Positions 9,797-19,568 of a DNA stretch of 63,113 nucleotides are shown piece by piece. The position numbers and the translations under genes were made by a program. Below the pieces are notes generated by a model. The model had not been told where the DNA came from. It did no database searches and worked only from the letters and a program-made list of their open reading frames with translations. Origin of the DNA: Methanolobus sp. UBA32. GTDB taxonomy: Archaea; Halobacteriota; Methanosarcinia; Methanosarcinales; Methanosarcinaceae. The stretch spans positions 1-63,113 of the forward strand of contig DAZF01000014.1 in NCBI GenBank assembly GCA_002507205.1. Direction: 5' to 3'. The number at the start of each line of letters is the position of its first letter. Position 1 is the first letter of the stretch.

Positions 9797-11368
9797 ATGG
9801 AAGCAAAGAAAAGAGATGAATGCTGTCCGGCAGATAAACCGGAAGGTGTCGGAGCTGTAATCAATTTCAAATTCAGGCTGGAGTGTTCACTTAAGACCAG
9901 TGCCGATGCAACACAGGCTGCCGACGTTATCGGTGAATACATACATGAGGCTAATCACACAATTCTTACCAAAGGAGCACCTGAGGGACAGGGTGCAAAG
10001 GTCACGGGATGGAGAGTCGAGGGTGACAGGATAAAACTCATCATCGAATCCGGCAGGCATGTCCGTGTACATGATGCATTGTTCCGTATGAGAAAACCAC
10101 TTGCAGGAAAGCTTGGAAAAGATTTCAAGATAGGTATCCGCGGAATAGAGGTTGACTCATATACTATTGAAGTGCCTTCCGAAAAAGAACTTCCCCCAAT
10201 GAAGATTCCCTATGTCAGCGAAATGAAGTATGAGGATGGAAGCATCAAGCTTGTGCTTGATGTTGATGAGGCCGCAATGTCAAACCGTGTTCCTGACAGG
10301 ATACTTTCCCTGATGGAAGATAAACTGGAGCAGGGAGAATACGGTGGAAAGACCGAGCACTGGAACGTACTGTGGCAGAGCGAAAAGAAGGAACATGCAT
10401 TCACAGAAGATCCTACCAAGGCAATGATGGAAGCCGGATGGCTTAAAAGAGGTGCCAGTAGAGGACAGTGGATACATGGTCCGCAGTCCACCAAAATGTT
10501 CAGGACATTCGAGAAGATAGTTCTTGACGAACTTCTGGAACCATTAGGATACAGGGAAATGATCTTCCCTAAACTTGTACCATGGGAAGTCTGGCAGAAA
10601 TCAGGACATGCAAAGGGTGTTTATCCTGAGATATATTATGTATGCCCACCAAAGACCAGAGACCCTGAATTCTGGGAAGAGGTCATTGATCATTATAAGG
10701 TAACCCTTGAAGTTCCTACATCCCTTATCAAAGAGAAGATCGGAGACCCGATCGGTGGAATGTGCTATGCGCAATGCCCTCCTTTCTGGACTTACCTGCA
10801 GGGTGAAACAGTACCTACCGATGAGTTCCCGATCAAGGTATTCGACAGGTCAGGAACTTCACACAGGTATGAGAGTGGTGGAATCCACGGTATGGAACGT
10901 GTGGATGAATTCCACAGGATAGAGATCCTCTGGGTCGGAAACAAAGAACAGGTGATCAAGACAGCAAATGAGTTGCACGAGAGATACATGCACATCTTCA
11001 ATGAGATACTGGACCTCGAATGGAGAAAAGCATGGGTCACACCATGGTTCATGGCACAGGAAGGACTTACCGGAGTTTCAGAACAGACAGAGGCCGGTAC
11101 AACCGACTATGAAGCAGTCCTGCCTTACCGTGGCGAAGATGGAGAATGGCTGGAATTCCAGAATGTCAGTGTGAATGGCAACAAATACCCATCAGGATTC
11201 AATGTCAAATGCCAGTCCGGAGAAGAACTCTGGTCCGGATGTTCTGGTGTCGGACTGGAAAGATGGGCTTCTGCATTCTTTGCACAGAAAGGACTTGACC
11301 CTGCAAACTGGCCGGAGGAATTCAGGAAAAGAGTCGGAGAGGTTCCCAGAGGAATCAGGTTCCTTTAA
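9797..11368 (+). CDS. serS: Seryl-tRNA synthetase, methanogen type (SerRS2)
   Basis: Charges tRNA-Ser with serine. This is the rare class II SerRS confined to methanogenic archaea, with an N-terminal tRNA-binding domain unlike the usual coiled coil. The phrases [23 protein letters not shown] and [10 protein letters not shown] match it. [12 protein letters not shown] carries a zinc-ligand cysteine, [16 protein letters not shown] is motif 2 and CSGVGLERW is motif 3. The listed 523-residue product carries about 21 extra residues before the usual family start. An in-frame ATC at 9860, with GGAG five bases upstream, lies exactly at the family start (see findings). A strong terminator follows. Confidence 0.96.
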   Translation: MEAKKRDECCPADKPEGVGAVINFKFRLECSLKTSADATQAADVIGEYIHEANHTILTKGAPEGQGAKVTGWRVEGDRIKLIIESGRHVRVHDALFRMRKPLAGKLGKDFKIGIRGIEVDSYTIEVPSEKELPPMKIPYVSEMKYEDGSIKLVLDVDEAAMSNRVPDRILSLMEDKLEQGEYGGKTEHWNVLWQSEKKEHAFTEDPTKAMMEAGWLKRGASRGQWIHGPQSTKMFRTFEKIVLDELLEPLGYREMIFPKLVPWEVWQKSGHAKGVYPEIYYVCPPKTRDPEFWEEVIDHYKVTLEVPTSLIKEKIGDPIGGMCYAQCPPFWTYLQGETVPTDEFPIKVFDRSGTSHRYESGGIHGMERVDEFHRIEILWVGNKEQVIKTANELHERYMHIFNEILDLEWRKAWVTPWFMAQEGLTGVSEQTEAGTTDYEAVLPYRGEDGEWLEFQNVSVNGNKYPSGFNVKCQSGEELWSGCSGVGLERWASAFFAQKGLDPANWPEEFRKRVGEVPRGIRFL

Positions 11369-11378
11369 TCATTTTGTA

Positions 11379-11414
11379 TTGATGGGAGAAAATCCCATCA
11401 AAAAACTATTTTTT
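11379..11414 (+). terminator. Terminator after serS
   Basis: A perfect nine-pair stem (11379-11387 with 11393-11401) with a five-base loop lies 10 bases after the serS stop, and a T run ends at 11414. It separates serS from the converging thiE. Confidence 0.75.
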
Positions 11415-11452
11415 AAAAGATTTAAATTGATTTTTTGCTTTATTGTTATTGC

Positions 11453-12097
11453 TTATGTCTTATTCTGCATTATAATATCGATGAATTCCTTTGTTTCCCT
11501 GACAACATCATCACTGCATACTACCGCAGAAATAGCTACAAGGCTGTCGGAGCCACCTGCAATGACACTTTCACAGTTCTGCTTATTGATGCCACCTATT
11601 GCAACAATCGGAATGTTTATGGCATCTTTTACAGCCCTGATGCTTTCAGGACCTATACCATCCCCTGCATCAGTTTTTGTGGTTGTGTCAAAGATAGGAC
11701 CCAGACCCACGTAATCAGCACCATTCTGTTCTGCTTCCAGAGCCTCTTCAACATTGTGGACCGTAAGACCGATTATCTTATCCGGACCCAGAAGATTTCG
11801 GGCAGTTGAGATGTGCATATCATCCTGACCTATATGAACACCATCGGCATCAACAGCAAGAGCAACATCCACCCGGTCATTCACAAGGAATATTGCTTCA
11901 CTGCCACACAGGGTTTTGATTTGCACCGCTTCAAGGATCATATCCTTTGTGCTTCTGGATTTTTCCCTGTACTGGACTATCCTGCATCCTGCAGCAACTG
12001 CATTCTCTACATCAGACAGTGTCCCTTTTTTAGACAGACCGGAATCAGTCACAAGGTAGAAGTCTATGAGCTTTAGTAATGATCTTTTATGTTCCAT
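11453..12097 (-). CDS. thiE: Thiamine-phosphate synthase
   Basis: Joins HMP-pyrophosphate and thiazole phosphate to give thiamine phosphate. It is a TIM-barrel protein of about 214 residues. Recognised motifs are QYREKSRST (substrate phosphate), [24 protein letters not shown], and [16 protein letters not shown] followed by IPIVAIGGI. The ATG at 12097 lies downstream of the thiM stop at 12105; a TTG at 12118 would extend it by seven residues and overlap thiM. Neither has a strong ribosome binding site, so coupling to thiM is likely. With thiM it forms a thiazole-salvage and condensation pair. Confidence 0.94.
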   Translation of the reverse strand: MEHKRSLLKLIDFYLVTDSGLSKKGTLSDVENAVAAGCRIVQYREKSRSTKDMILEAVQIKTLCGSEAIFLVNDRVDVALAVDADGVHIGQDDMHISTARNLLGPDKIIGLTVHNVEEALEAEQNGADYVGLGPIFDTTTKTDAGDGIGPESIRAVKDAINIPIVAIGGINKQNCESVIAGGSDSLVAISAVVCSDDVVRETKEFIDIIMQNKT

Positions 12098-12104
12098 ACT
12101 CAAC

Positions 12105-12890
12105 TCAGCATTCCTCAAAATTCATCATGGACTGTACTTTTTCATCTGAAAGGTTAAATGCCTCGTCATAGAAATACATCTTGAAAGTTCCCGGACCTGC
12201 GGACTTTTCGGCTGCCAGTTCTCCGGCAATTCCAAAATAGCACAATGCATCCTTTGCTGCAACGCAGTAATCTGCATTGACAGCAGCGAAGGAACCGATG
12301 ACAGATGCTGCCATACATCCTGTACCTACAATCAGGCCCATGGACTCGTTTCCGTTCTTTACAACAAAGGTTCTTTCCCCATCACTTATTATGTCTTCCT
12401 TACCGGTCATTACGACAACACATGACCTTGATCGTGCAAACTCTTTTGCAACCTGCTTCGGGTCAGCATCAATTGCTGTTGCTTCAACGCCCCTGGTCTG
12501 GGCATTCTCACCTGCAAGCTTTGCAATCTCGGAATAATTGCCTTTGATTATATCAATTCTTACGGAGTCAAGTATCTTTGCTGCCATATCATCACGGAAA
12601 GGTGTGGCACCCACACCCACAGCATCAAGAACTACAGGAACGCTCTTCTCATTTGCAGCTTTTGCCGATATGAGCATTGCATTGATCAGCTCTTCGGTGA
12701 GAGTACCGATATTGAGCACAAGTGCCGAGGAGATACCCGTCATATCTGCAGCCTCCTGAGGTGCGTGGGCCATTACTGGAAGAGCACCGAAGGCCCGCGT
12801 CATGTTCGCACAGTCATATATCGTTACCCAATTGGTTATATGGTGTACCAGTGGTTTTGTTTCCCTTATTTTTTGCAGTGGAAGATTCAT
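12105..12890 (-). CDS. thiM: Hydroxyethylthiazole kinase
   Basis: Phosphorylates 5-(2-hydroxyethyl)-4-methylthiazole, feeding ThiE. The ribokinase-like protein has the family opening [18 protein letters not shown], then [27 protein letters not shown] (substrate and magnesium side) and [14 protein letters not shown] with the catalytic cysteine near the ATP site. The start at 12890 gives 261 residues, the usual length; an upstream in-frame ATG at 13013 would add 41 AT-rich-encoded residues with no resemblance to the family. AAGGGG precedes the chosen ATG at a rather long distance. It is the first gene of the thiM-thiE unit, divergent from rps3Ae. Confidence 0.94.
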   Translation of the reverse strand: MNLPLQKIRETKPLVHHITNWVTIYDCANMTRAFGALPVMAHAPQEAADMTGISSALVLNIGTLTEELINAMLISAKAANEKSVPVVLDAVGVGATPFRDDMAAKILDSVRIDIIKGNYSEIAKLAGENAQTRGVEATAIDADPKQVAKEFARSRSCVVVMTGKEDIISDGERTFVVKNGNESMGLIVGTGCMAASVIGSFAAVNADYCVAAKDALCYFGIAGELAAEKSAGPGTFKMYFYDEAFNLSDEKVQSMMNFEEC

Positions 12891-13205
12891 ATACAAATTG
12901 CCCCTTATGTCAGGAAGACATTTTAGTGATAATGTATTTACAATTGTGAATATCCTAGAGAAGGATTTATTACTAAAATACTTTTTGTAATTCACAGTCA
13001 GGAAGTAAAACAATTGAGTAAACTCCCAATTGTCGGCCTGAAATCCTTAACCGATTTCTTTATATAGAGATATGCATAGTATAGAAAGCCAATTTATCAG
13101 TGCATACCTTATTTCAGAATTATATTATGACAGCTTGTTGAACAATTACATTATATCATTAAGAATTACATCTATCATCAAATCACATTTATTTGGAGGA
13201 ATTAC
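12891..13205. promoter_or_regulatory. Divergent promoter region between thiM and rps3Ae
   Basis: This 315-base stretch holds no gene. A TATA-like CTTTATATAG at 13058-13067 would direct transcription of rps3Ae with a leader of about 120 bases. GGAGGA at 13195-13200 is its ribosome binding site. On the thiM side, AATTGTGAAT (around 12943-12952) and GTAATTCACA (around 12989-12998) form a loose inverted pair that could be a regulator site; this is weak. No recognisable TPP riboswitch was seen. Confidence 0.45.
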
Positions 13206-13796
13206 TTGGCAAGGAAAGTGCAGAGAAAGTTAGACAAATGGAAGTCTAAAACATGGTACAACGTTGAAACACCAGAATTCATGAGCAGAGCTAACATTGG
13301 AGTTACACCTGCAGAAACCCCGGAGCAGCTCATTGGTCGTGTTGTTGAGACCACTGTCGGAGAAATTGCTAACGATTTCACAAAGCATAACACAAAGCTC
13401 AGACTCGAGATCAACGATGTCAATGGTGACGTTGCAAGTACCAGGTTCCTTGGTCACGAGATCACTACAGATTACCTGCGCTCTATCGTAAAGCGTCAGA
13501 CCTCAAGGATCGACGCAAATCTTGACGTTACAACAAAGGACGGATACATCGTCAGAGTAAAGCCAATATGCTTCACTGTCAAGAGAGCGAGAACAAGCCA
13601 GATAAAAGGCATCAGAGAAGTAATGAACATTATCGTAAAAGAGCGTGCATCAGAACTTAACTACGAGCAGTTTATCGAAGAGGCTATCATGGGCAAGCTT
13701 TCCGCAAACATTTACAGGAATGCAAAGTCCATCTACCCACTCAGAAGGGTAGAGATCAGAAAGACAGAAGTAAAATCTGTCCCTGTAAAAGCTTAA
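13206..13796 (+). CDS. rps3ae: 30S ribosomal protein S3Ae (eS1)
   Basis: Archaeal/eukaryotic small-subunit ribosomal protein of 196 residues near the mRNA exit of the platform. It opens with a basic stretch ending in [15 protein letters not shown], then [16 protein letters not shown], and later [24 protein letters not shown], all characteristic of the family. Initiation is at TTG (13206) with GGAGGA five bases upstream; no ATG fits. In many euryarchaea it follows S15, RecJ-like and Pcc1 genes directly, but here about 5 kb of other genes separate it from pcc1. It is transcribed alone and ends at a hairpin terminator. Confidence 0.97.
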   Translation: MARKVQRKLDKWKSKTWYNVETPEFMSRANIGVTPAETPEQLIGRVVETTVGEIANDFTKHNTKLRLEINDVNGDVASTRFLGHEITTDYLRSIVKRQTSRIDANLDVTTKDGYIVRVKPICFTVKRARTSQIKGIREVMNIIVKERASELNYEQFIEEAIMGKLSANIYRNAKSIYPLRRVEIRKTEVKSVPVKA

Positions 13797-13806
13797 ATTA
13801 ATATCC

Positions 13807-13840
13807 AGGTGGTTCTGACCACCTAATCTTTACTTTTTTT
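13807..13840 (+). terminator. Terminator after rps3Ae
   Basis: A perfect seven-pair stem (13807-13813 with 13818-13824) and a TCTG loop begin 10 bases after the stop, with a T run at 13834-13840. Confidence 0.7.
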
Positions 13841-13870
13841 GATGAATTATCCTGTAAAATAACTGCAAGT

Positions 13871-14107
13871 TTATTCAGATATCCTTAGTTTACGTTCGTA
13901 TTCATCACGTATCAGTTTCATCATCTTCTGGTTGGCATCAATAACAAATCCGCCAATGTAACCACAGTATTTACAATGGTAGAGGCCTTCGATCCCTCCG
14001 GTCTCATAATAGAGATCCGGGCTGCCACAGACAGGACATACTTCGATCAGTTCTTCGTCTTCATCCGATTCCTGAATATCAGTTCGTTCGATATCATTAT
14101 CTTCCAC
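13871..14107 (-). CDS. Small acidic zinc-ribbon protein
   Basis: A 78-residue protein of unknown role. Residues 1-22 are strongly acidic (EDNDIERTDIQESDEDEEL). A four-cysteine zinc ribbon follows, with CPVCGSPDL and CKYCGYIGG near residues 24-50, and then a basic C-terminal helix ending RDEYERKLRISE. The charge split and ribbon suggest binding to nucleic acid or a protein partner, but nothing in the sequence names it. It converges on rps3Ae and stands alone. Confidence 0.75.
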   Translation of the reverse strand: MEDNDIERTDIQESDEDEELIEVCPVCGSPDLYYETGGIEGLYHCKYCGYIGGFVIDANQKMMKLIRDEYERKLRISE

Positions 14108-14180
14108 GACAATATCCTCCTTTTATGCTTACCCCTGATGGACACTGTACCGACAATATAATATGGATTTTTAAAACATA

Positions 14181-15134
14181 TCAAACTATCTGCAAACTAC
14201 CGGACAGTTCCTGAGGATAAGGACTGAAAAATGTTTGCATCAGAAGATAGTCTGTATTAAATTCCTCTGCTTTAGATATGAACCATTTTTTCAGTTCAAA
14301 AACAGAAGAATTATCTTCACGATATTCCTGCAGTTTCTTCATGAAAATGAACTTTTCCCTGACACTGATATTTCGGGAAAAATAACCAAATGCATGCATC
14401 AGAGCATTAACAACATTGCCTGTTTCTGCCGGTTTTGAAAGGATCTGCGATAAAAGAGACAGGTATTTTTCATAAACGACCTCAATCGGAAGATCTTCCT
14501 TATTTGCAACAATATTGCCCATAACATTCATGATTTGTTTATCGTATGCCATGAACAGAAGTTTGTTCTTTGTATGATACTCAACCAATGAATGCATCTT
14601 TGTGGAAGATGAAGTTTCCCTGAAGGATGCCATTGTGAATATTCTGGTCAGGAAATGATCCCTGAGAAGAGAATTCCCTATTTGTTTTTCATCAATAACA
14701 GGAAGGTCCGGATAATCCCTTAAAACGGCCTCCGCAAAAAAACCATTTTCATTTTGATGCAGGTACTCATCAGTACCGTTATCAGGGAAAACTTTGCTTG
14801 TCCCAATCCCACATGAAGGAGATTTAGATTTAAGAATGAAACCATCAAAATCATCCAGGTTTCCAAGGTATGATCTTGCAAAAGCCTCCATCTTATCCGT
14901 AAGATCAAGCCCTGTAGCTGATTGAATAAGTCTTTTCTTATCGCCAAGGATTATGCTGATAGGTTCTCTGGGAACACCCAGACCAATCTCACACTCCGGG
15001 CAGACATCGATAAAATCAATATATGCCCTCATGGATCCAACTAAAGGAAATGGAATCATTTCTCCGTCATAACGGCAGGCTGCGAAACCGAGACATTTAC
15101 TTATCACGATGATGGGGCGTGGGAATCCGGACAT
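14181..15134 (-). CDS. DUF523/DUF1722 (YbgA-like) protein
   Basis: A 317-residue protein with two known but uncharacterised domains. The N-terminal DUF523 part (about residues 5-150) carries SKCLGFAACRYDG, DVCPECEIGLGVPREP and LKSKSPSCGIG, with conserved cysteines suggesting a metal or cluster site. The C-terminal DUF1722 part (about 175-310) includes KNKLLFMAYD and ends with a helical region. The same fusion is found in many bacteria and archaea; a role in thiol or metal chemistry is only a guess. The start follows the family opening. It is separated from gltX by about 100 bases. Confidence 0.85.
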   Translation of the reverse strand: MSGFPRPIIVISKCLGFAACRYDGEMIPFPLVGSMRAYIDFIDVCPECEIGLGVPREPISIILGDKKRLIQSATGLDLTDKMEAFARSYLGNLDDFDGFILKSKSPSCGIGTSKVFPDNGTDEYLHQNENGFFAEAVLRDYPDLPVIDEKQIGNSLLRDHFLTRIFTMASFRETSSSTKMHSLVEYHTKNKLLFMAYDKQIMNVMGNIVANKEDLPIEVVYEKYLSLLSQILSKPAETGNVVNALMHAFGYFSRNISVREKFIFMKKLQEYREDNSSVFELKKWFISKAEEFNTDYLLMQTFFSPYPQELSGSLQIV

Positions 15135-15231
15135 TCGAAGAACCTCTATAGTATGTTAATACAGTAAACTACAAAAAAGAGTTTTTGGATAAAAACATAT
15201 ACTAAAAAAAGGAAATAACAGGATTCCCTTT

Positions 15232-16941
15232 TTATTTATGCGTATAATATGCCACTATTTTCTCGTCCACAGAATCGATTCTGCAGAAACCGAATCTCTC
15301 GAACTGCACGACCTTGTTCAGTTCTGTAGCAACCTGCTTCTCGCCAATACCCGTGAAATCACCATCTGGCGAGAGAACCTTTACAGGAACCCCGTCCATT
15401 GGAGACCAGTGAACAATTCTCATCTTTTCCTTTTTCATGGATTCCATGGAGTCGCCAAGATACTTTGCCTGCAGAGGTTCCATGGAAGTGATTTCCACGT
15501 TATAAAGGTCCTTGAGTCTGAGCTTTGAACCTTCCTGAAGTTTATCAGCGTCTTCCTTGCAGATATAGACCTTGTTGTTCACTTCGATCTCACGGCATCC
15601 CCTGTCCTCTGTTGGATGGAGTGCAGGAGTTGTTGTGCATGGTTCTGCATCTGTTATTTCAAGCTCTACCGGATCCCATACGAAGAAGTACCTGTTTGCC
15701 ACAGAGTCCACAAGCTTGCGGTTCTCTGCGTAGAGAGAATCCATACTGATGCTGATATCAGTTTCACCGACACCCAGCTCTATCATGAACTTGCGGATGG
15801 CCTCGGGCAGAATACCCCTCCTGCGGATGGCACGGATTGTTGGAAGACGTGGGTCATCCCAGCCGGAATACTCACCAGCCTCAATAGCCTGACGTAATCC
15901 ACTGGTACTGAACTTACCGAACTCGTGCATCTTTACACGACCCCAGTGAGTTGTTTTCGGATAGGTCCAGCCCAGGTAATTGTAGATATATGTCTGGCGC
16001 TTCTCACTGTCCATCAGGTCCTTACCCCTGATGATATGAGTCATACCGAGTTCATGGTCCTCAATGGCACCCTCAAAGTCAAGCAATGGCCAGACACAGT
16101 ATTTGTCCCCAACTTCCAGACGAGGGTGCGCTGTCTTTACTATCCTGAAAGCACCAAAATCACGTAATGCCGGATCTTTATGAGTTATATCGGTCTTGAT
16201 ACGCAGGACAGCGGATTTCTCCTCGTACTCACCTGCAAGCATCTTGTCCCAGTGTTCCATGTTTTCCTCAGGACTTGCATTCCTGTGCGGACATGGCTCC
16301 TTTGCATCCTTGAATTTCTTGAAATCCGCACCATCACAGAAACAGACATATGCATGTCCCATTTCTATGAGCTTGCGGGCATAATCATAATAGATAGGCA
16401 CCCTGTCAGAAGCGATGACTATCTCATCAGGGTTTGCGCCGAGCCATTTGCAGTCATCCACATACCAGTCATATGCCTCAAGCATTGGACGCTTTGTCTG
16501 AGGGTCGGTATCATCGAAGCGTATGATGAACTTGCCACCGTATTTCTTCACATACTCGGAATTAACAACGATACCACGGGTACTTCCAAGGGTTGGTGGG
16601 CCATTGGGATTTGGTGCAAAACGCATTACAACCTGCTGACCCTCTTCAATGTCCAGTGCCTTTAAGCCCTTATCAGGTTCTTTTTTAGTGTTTAACTCCT
16701 CAATGAGTTCAGGTGCAATAGCTTCCAGACGAGCCTGCCACTGCTCTGGTGTTTCCTTTGCAACTTCCACAAGGATCTCCTGTATAAGCGGAGTAACGTC
16801 CTTTGCCTTGGAACGAAGTTCAGGGCACTCACCCATGACACGACCCATAACAGCACCAATCTGTGGTGCCTGGCCGTATTTGACAGCATTCTGGAGTGCA
16901 TACTTCTCTATAGTCTTCTTATCTTCATCAGTTAAAGTCAT
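15232..16941 (-). CDS. gltX: Glutamyl-tRNA synthetase, archaeal type
   Basis: Charges tRNA-Glu, and in archaea also mischarges tRNA-Gln for GatDE. The 569-residue protein belongs to the archaeal/eukaryotic GlxRS branch. A helical N-terminal region of about 100 residues precedes the class I catalytic core. The HIGH-equivalent lies in FAPNPNGPPTLGSTRG, and the KMSKS-equivalent in MHEFGKFSTSGLRQ. A beta-barrel anticodon domain forms the last third. GGAG lies eight bases before the ATG. It is a monocistronic-looking gene followed by an AT-rich spacer. Confidence 0.96.
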   Translation of the reverse strand: MTLTDEDKKTIEKYALQNAVKYGQAPQIGAVMGRVMGECPELRSKAKDVTPLIQEILVEVAKETPEQWQARLEAIAPELIEELNTKKEPDKGLKALDIEEGQQVVMRFAPNPNGPPTLGSTRGIVVNSEYVKKYGGKFIIRFDDTDPQTKRPMLEAYDWYVDDCKWLGANPDEIVIASDRVPIYYDYARKLIEMGHAYVCFCDGADFKKFKDAKEPCPHRNASPEENMEHWDKMLAGEYEEKSAVLRIKTDITHKDPALRDFGAFRIVKTAHPRLEVGDKYCVWPLLDFEGAIEDHELGMTHIIRGKDLMDSEKRQTYIYNYLGWTYPKTTHWGRVKMHEFGKFSTSGLRQAIEAGEYSGWDDPRLPTIRAIRRRGILPEAIRKFMIELGVGETDISISMDSLYAENRKLVDSVANRYFFVWDPVELEITDAEPCTTTPALHPTEDRGCREIEVNNKVYICKEDADKLQEGSKLRLKDLYNVEITSMEPLQAKYLGDSMESMKKEKMRIVHWSPMDGVPVKVLSPDGDFTGIGEKQVATELNKVVQFERFGFCRIDSVDEKIVAYYTHK

Positions 16942-17056
16942 AATAGATCTCCATAAAAATCAGATTAACATGAATAAAGGACCTGGAAAGTTCCATAGTC
17001 CTCTTAAAGGTAGACATAATAGGCTGAATTATAAGAACTGAACTTAAAATATATGG

Positions 17057-17356
17057 TCAGAAGGATTTTCCAATATCTTTTACTACTTCTGCCCTGACAA
17101 TCAGTTCATCAATATCCTTTTCAAAATCAGAAATAAACTTTTCCACAGAATCACCTGCAATAGCACCGTGTGATGAAGGCTTTATCAGCTGTTCCTGTTC
17201 AAGCACACGCAATGAATAACGTACCTTATGCGTAGGCATACCTGTTTCTTCCGCCAGCTTGAGTATGCCAATTGGTCCGCGGCCAATGACCACTTTTAAA
17301 ACTTCCAGATGGCGCTGGGCAAGTTCCAGCTCCCTGTTAACCTGATCGAATAGCAT
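17057..17356 (-). CDS. Winged-helix DNA-binding protein
   Basis: A 99-residue protein whose middle reads as a winged helix: VVIGRGPIGILKLAEETGMPTHKVRYSLRVLEQEQLIKPSS is split here as helix 2, recognition helix (around TGMPTHKVRYSLRVLE) and wing. The C-terminus is a charged helix. It is likely a small transcription regulator of a type common in methanogens. Its ATG overlaps the stop of the FAH-family gene upstream by one base (TAATG), so the two are co-translated. The target is unknown; regulation of its own operon would be the simplest guess. Confidence 0.72.
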   Translation of the reverse strand: MLFDQVNRELELAQRHLEVLKVVIGRGPIGILKLAEETGMPTHKVRYSLRVLEQEQLIKPSSHGAIAGDSVEKFISDFEKDIDELIVRAEVVKDIGKSF

Positions 17357-18087
17357 TATGCAACCTCATTGGTCAAAGTTCCTATTCCTTCTATCTCTAC
17401 TTCTACAACATCCCCTGGATGAAGCTCACCCACACCCGGAGGAGTGCCTGTTGCAATCACATCACCTACTTCCAGTGTCATTACTCCTGAAATGAACTCT
17501 ATCAGGTATGGCACATCAAATATCAGGTTGCATATGTTGGAATCCTGCATTACCTCCCCGTTGACACGAGTTACAATTGAAGCATCCTCCGGGTTGAAAT
17601 CCTCGGCCGGGACTATGAAAGGACCTACCGGAGCAAACGTATCAAAGCTTTTGGCCCTTGTCCACTGCCCATCCTTCTGCTGCAGATCACGAGCCGTAAC
17701 ATCATTAAAACATGTAAAACCGGCAATAACATCATAAGCCCGGTCATAGGTTATATTCTTACATTTTTTCCCGATAATAATAGCCAGTTCAGCTTCATAG
17801 TCTACTCTTTTGCTTACTTTTGGATAGAGTATCTTCCCATTCTGCCCTATTACGGCAGATGGGGGCTTGATAAAAAGTATTGGTTCTTCAGGGACACTCA
17901 AACCAAGTTCAGTTGCATGGTCATGATAATTAAGACCCACACAAACGATCTTTGAAGGATGTGATGGTGGCAGCACCTCTAAATCGGATAGCTCATACTC
18001 CATAACCGCGCCTTCCTGTGAAATTACAGTATTGCCACTTACCTCACCGTAAAACACATTATCATTGCACCTGAATCGTCCAAACAT
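17356..18087 (-). CDS. Fumarylacetoacetate hydrolase family protein
   Basis: A 243-residue member of the FAH superfamily, which cleaves or decarboxylates 2-oxo acid derivatives with a bound Mg2+. Visible signatures are KIVCVGLNYHDHATELG, FIKPPSAVIG, the metal-ligand block RVDYEAELAIIIGK, NDVTARDLQQKDGQW and ARVKSFDTF-like AKSFDTFAPVGP, ending with ATGTPPGVG. All expected acidic ligands are present. The substrate cannot be read from sequence. It overlaps the winged-helix gene and is divergent from the anion permease across about 55 bases. Confidence 0.88.
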   Translation of the reverse strand: MFGRFRCNDNVFYGEVSGNTVISQEGAVMEYELSDLEVLPPSHPSKIVCVGLNYHDHATELGLSVPEEPILFIKPPSAVIGQNGKILYPKVSKRVDYEAELAIIIGKKCKNITYDRAYDVIAGFTCFNDVTARDLQQKDGQWTRAKSFDTFAPVGPFIVPAEDFNPEDASIVTRVNGEVMQDSNICNLIFDVPYLIEFISGVMTLEVGDVIATGTPPGVGELHPGDVVEVEIEGIGTLTNEVA

Positions 18088-18143
18088 TAGTGCAACTGTT
18101 TTGCTTTCATTCTAGATAAGGATGAGTATTCAAGGTGTTTTAA

Positions 18144-19430
18144 ATGCGAGGTGCGGATAATTATTTAAGCACTATAGAAGATTCTGGATTTCTAATGATA
18201 ATACCAGTAGTCATATCTGCAATTGTGTTCCTTCTTACAGCCGTAAGACAGGTTGGAAACATGCGACTTGAAATATGGCAGATAATGTCCCTGGGTGCCC
18301 TGATGGTGCTTCTAACGGACCAGATATCAATAACTGACGCAGTTGATGCTGTGAATATTGATGTTATGTTCTTTCTTTTTGGAATGTTCATCATCGGACA
18401 GGCTCTTGAGATGAGCGGATACCTGTCCCACCTTTCGTATCGTTTTTTCAAAAATGCAGGATCAATTGATGCCGTAATACTTTACATACTGTTTGGGATG
18501 GGCTTTGCATCGGCATTCCTGATGAACGATACCCTTGCAATAATCGGCACACCGGTTGTGCTGTTGCTTGCAAAAGAGCATCGCATAGAACCTAAACTAT
18601 TGTTGATGGCACTGGCATTTGCAGTTACCACGGGCAGTGTTATAAGTCCCATAGGAAATCCACAGAATCTCCTGATAGCACTTGGAAGCGATATGAATAA
18701 CCCTTTCCTCACATTCATCCAACAACTGCTGCTACCTACAGCGATCAACCTTTTCATAGCTTACCTTTTCCTTAAAATATCATACAAGGAACACTTTACA
18801 TCTTCCTCACTGAACCATACAAAGCAACCGATCACAGATGCCAGACTTGCGGGACTTTCCAGGATATCCCTGGGACTTGTAGTGCTACTGGTCTGCATCA
18901 AAATCATGGTGGCATTATCCGGGCTGCAATTCGACATCAAACTGACCTATATAGCCATGATATCAGCACTACCCATACTATTGCTGAGCAAAAGAAGAAA
19001 AGAAGTCCTGAAGAATATGGACTGGCATACCCTAACATTCTTTGCGGCAATGTTCATTCTTATGGAGAGCGTATGGGATACCGGTTTTTTCCAGAATGCC
19101 ATCAATGGTTCAGGAGTGGATATCACCGCGACAGCAGTTATACTCCCAATAAGTGTATTCCTCAGCCAGTTCATATCAAATGTCCCCCTTGTTGCTCTTT
19201 ACATGCCAATACTCTCACATGCAAATGTAACGACCGGAGGATTACTTGCACTTGCTGCAGGCAGTACAATTGCAGGAAATCTCTCCATACTCGGAGCTGC
19301 AAGTAATGTGATAATTATACAGAATGCAGAGCGTAAAGGCAATGTTTCCCTCGGTTTCATTGAGTTTGCCAGAGTGGGGATCCCACTGACCATTACACAG
19401 GTATTTGTATACTGGCTCTTTCTGTCATGA
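18144..19430 (+). CDS. SLC13/ArsB-like anion permease
   Basis: Integral membrane transporter of 428 residues with about eleven hydrophobic segments. Sequence blocks such as FLMNDTLAIIGTPVVLLLA, SPIGNPQNLLIALG, SQFISNVPLVALYMP and AGNLSILGAASNVIII match the ion-transporter superfamily that includes SLC13, CitM and ArsB. The two helical-hairpin signatures with NDT and SNVP support it. Substrate could be a carboxylate, sulfate, arsenite or sodium-coupled anion; it cannot be decided here. AAGGTG stands six bases before the ATG. Confidence 0.82.
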   Translation: MRGADNYLSTIEDSGFLMIIPVVISAIVFLLTAVRQVGNMRLEIWQIMSLGALMVLLTDQISITDAVDAVNIDVMFFLFGMFIIGQALEMSGYLSHLSYRFFKNAGSIDAVILYILFGMGFASAFLMNDTLAIIGTPVVLLLAKEHRIEPKLLLMALAFAVTTGSVISPIGNPQNLLIALGSDMNNPFLTFIQQLLLPTAINLFIAYLFLKISYKEHFTSSSLNHTKQPITDARLAGLSRISLGLVVLLVCIKIMVALSGLQFDIKLTYIAMISALPILLLSKRRKEVLKNMDWHTLTFFAAMFILMESVWDTGFFQNAINGSGVDITATAVILPISVFLSQFISNVPLVALYMPILSHANVTTGGLLALAAGSTIAGNLSILGAASNVIIIQNAERKGNVSLGFIEFARVGIPLTITQVFVYWLFLS

Positions 19431-19568
19431 CAGTAAATTGTTCAGTAAGCAATCCAAATATCGAAAACAAGAAACTGAAAAAACATAAAAAATGAGATGA
19501 TATCTGATCCCTCAGACATCATTTTACTATTTCCATATGTGAAAGTACCTCCCGGAAATCAAGGAGAT

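Noticed and set aside
12891..13013. A 41-residue N-terminal extension of ThiM from ATG 13013
   Set aside because: The extra residues come from AT-rich promoter DNA and have no family likeness; ATG 12890 gives the usual length.
12891..13205. TPP riboswitch before thiM
   Set aside because: I looked for the conserved CTGAGA and related THI-box words on the minus strand and did not find them; archaeal thi genes are generally controlled by proteins.
15238..16665. Several plus-strand open frames opposite gltX
   Set aside because: gltX is unmistakable on the minus strand; the opposite frames have no start signals and cysteine/histidine-rich random composition.
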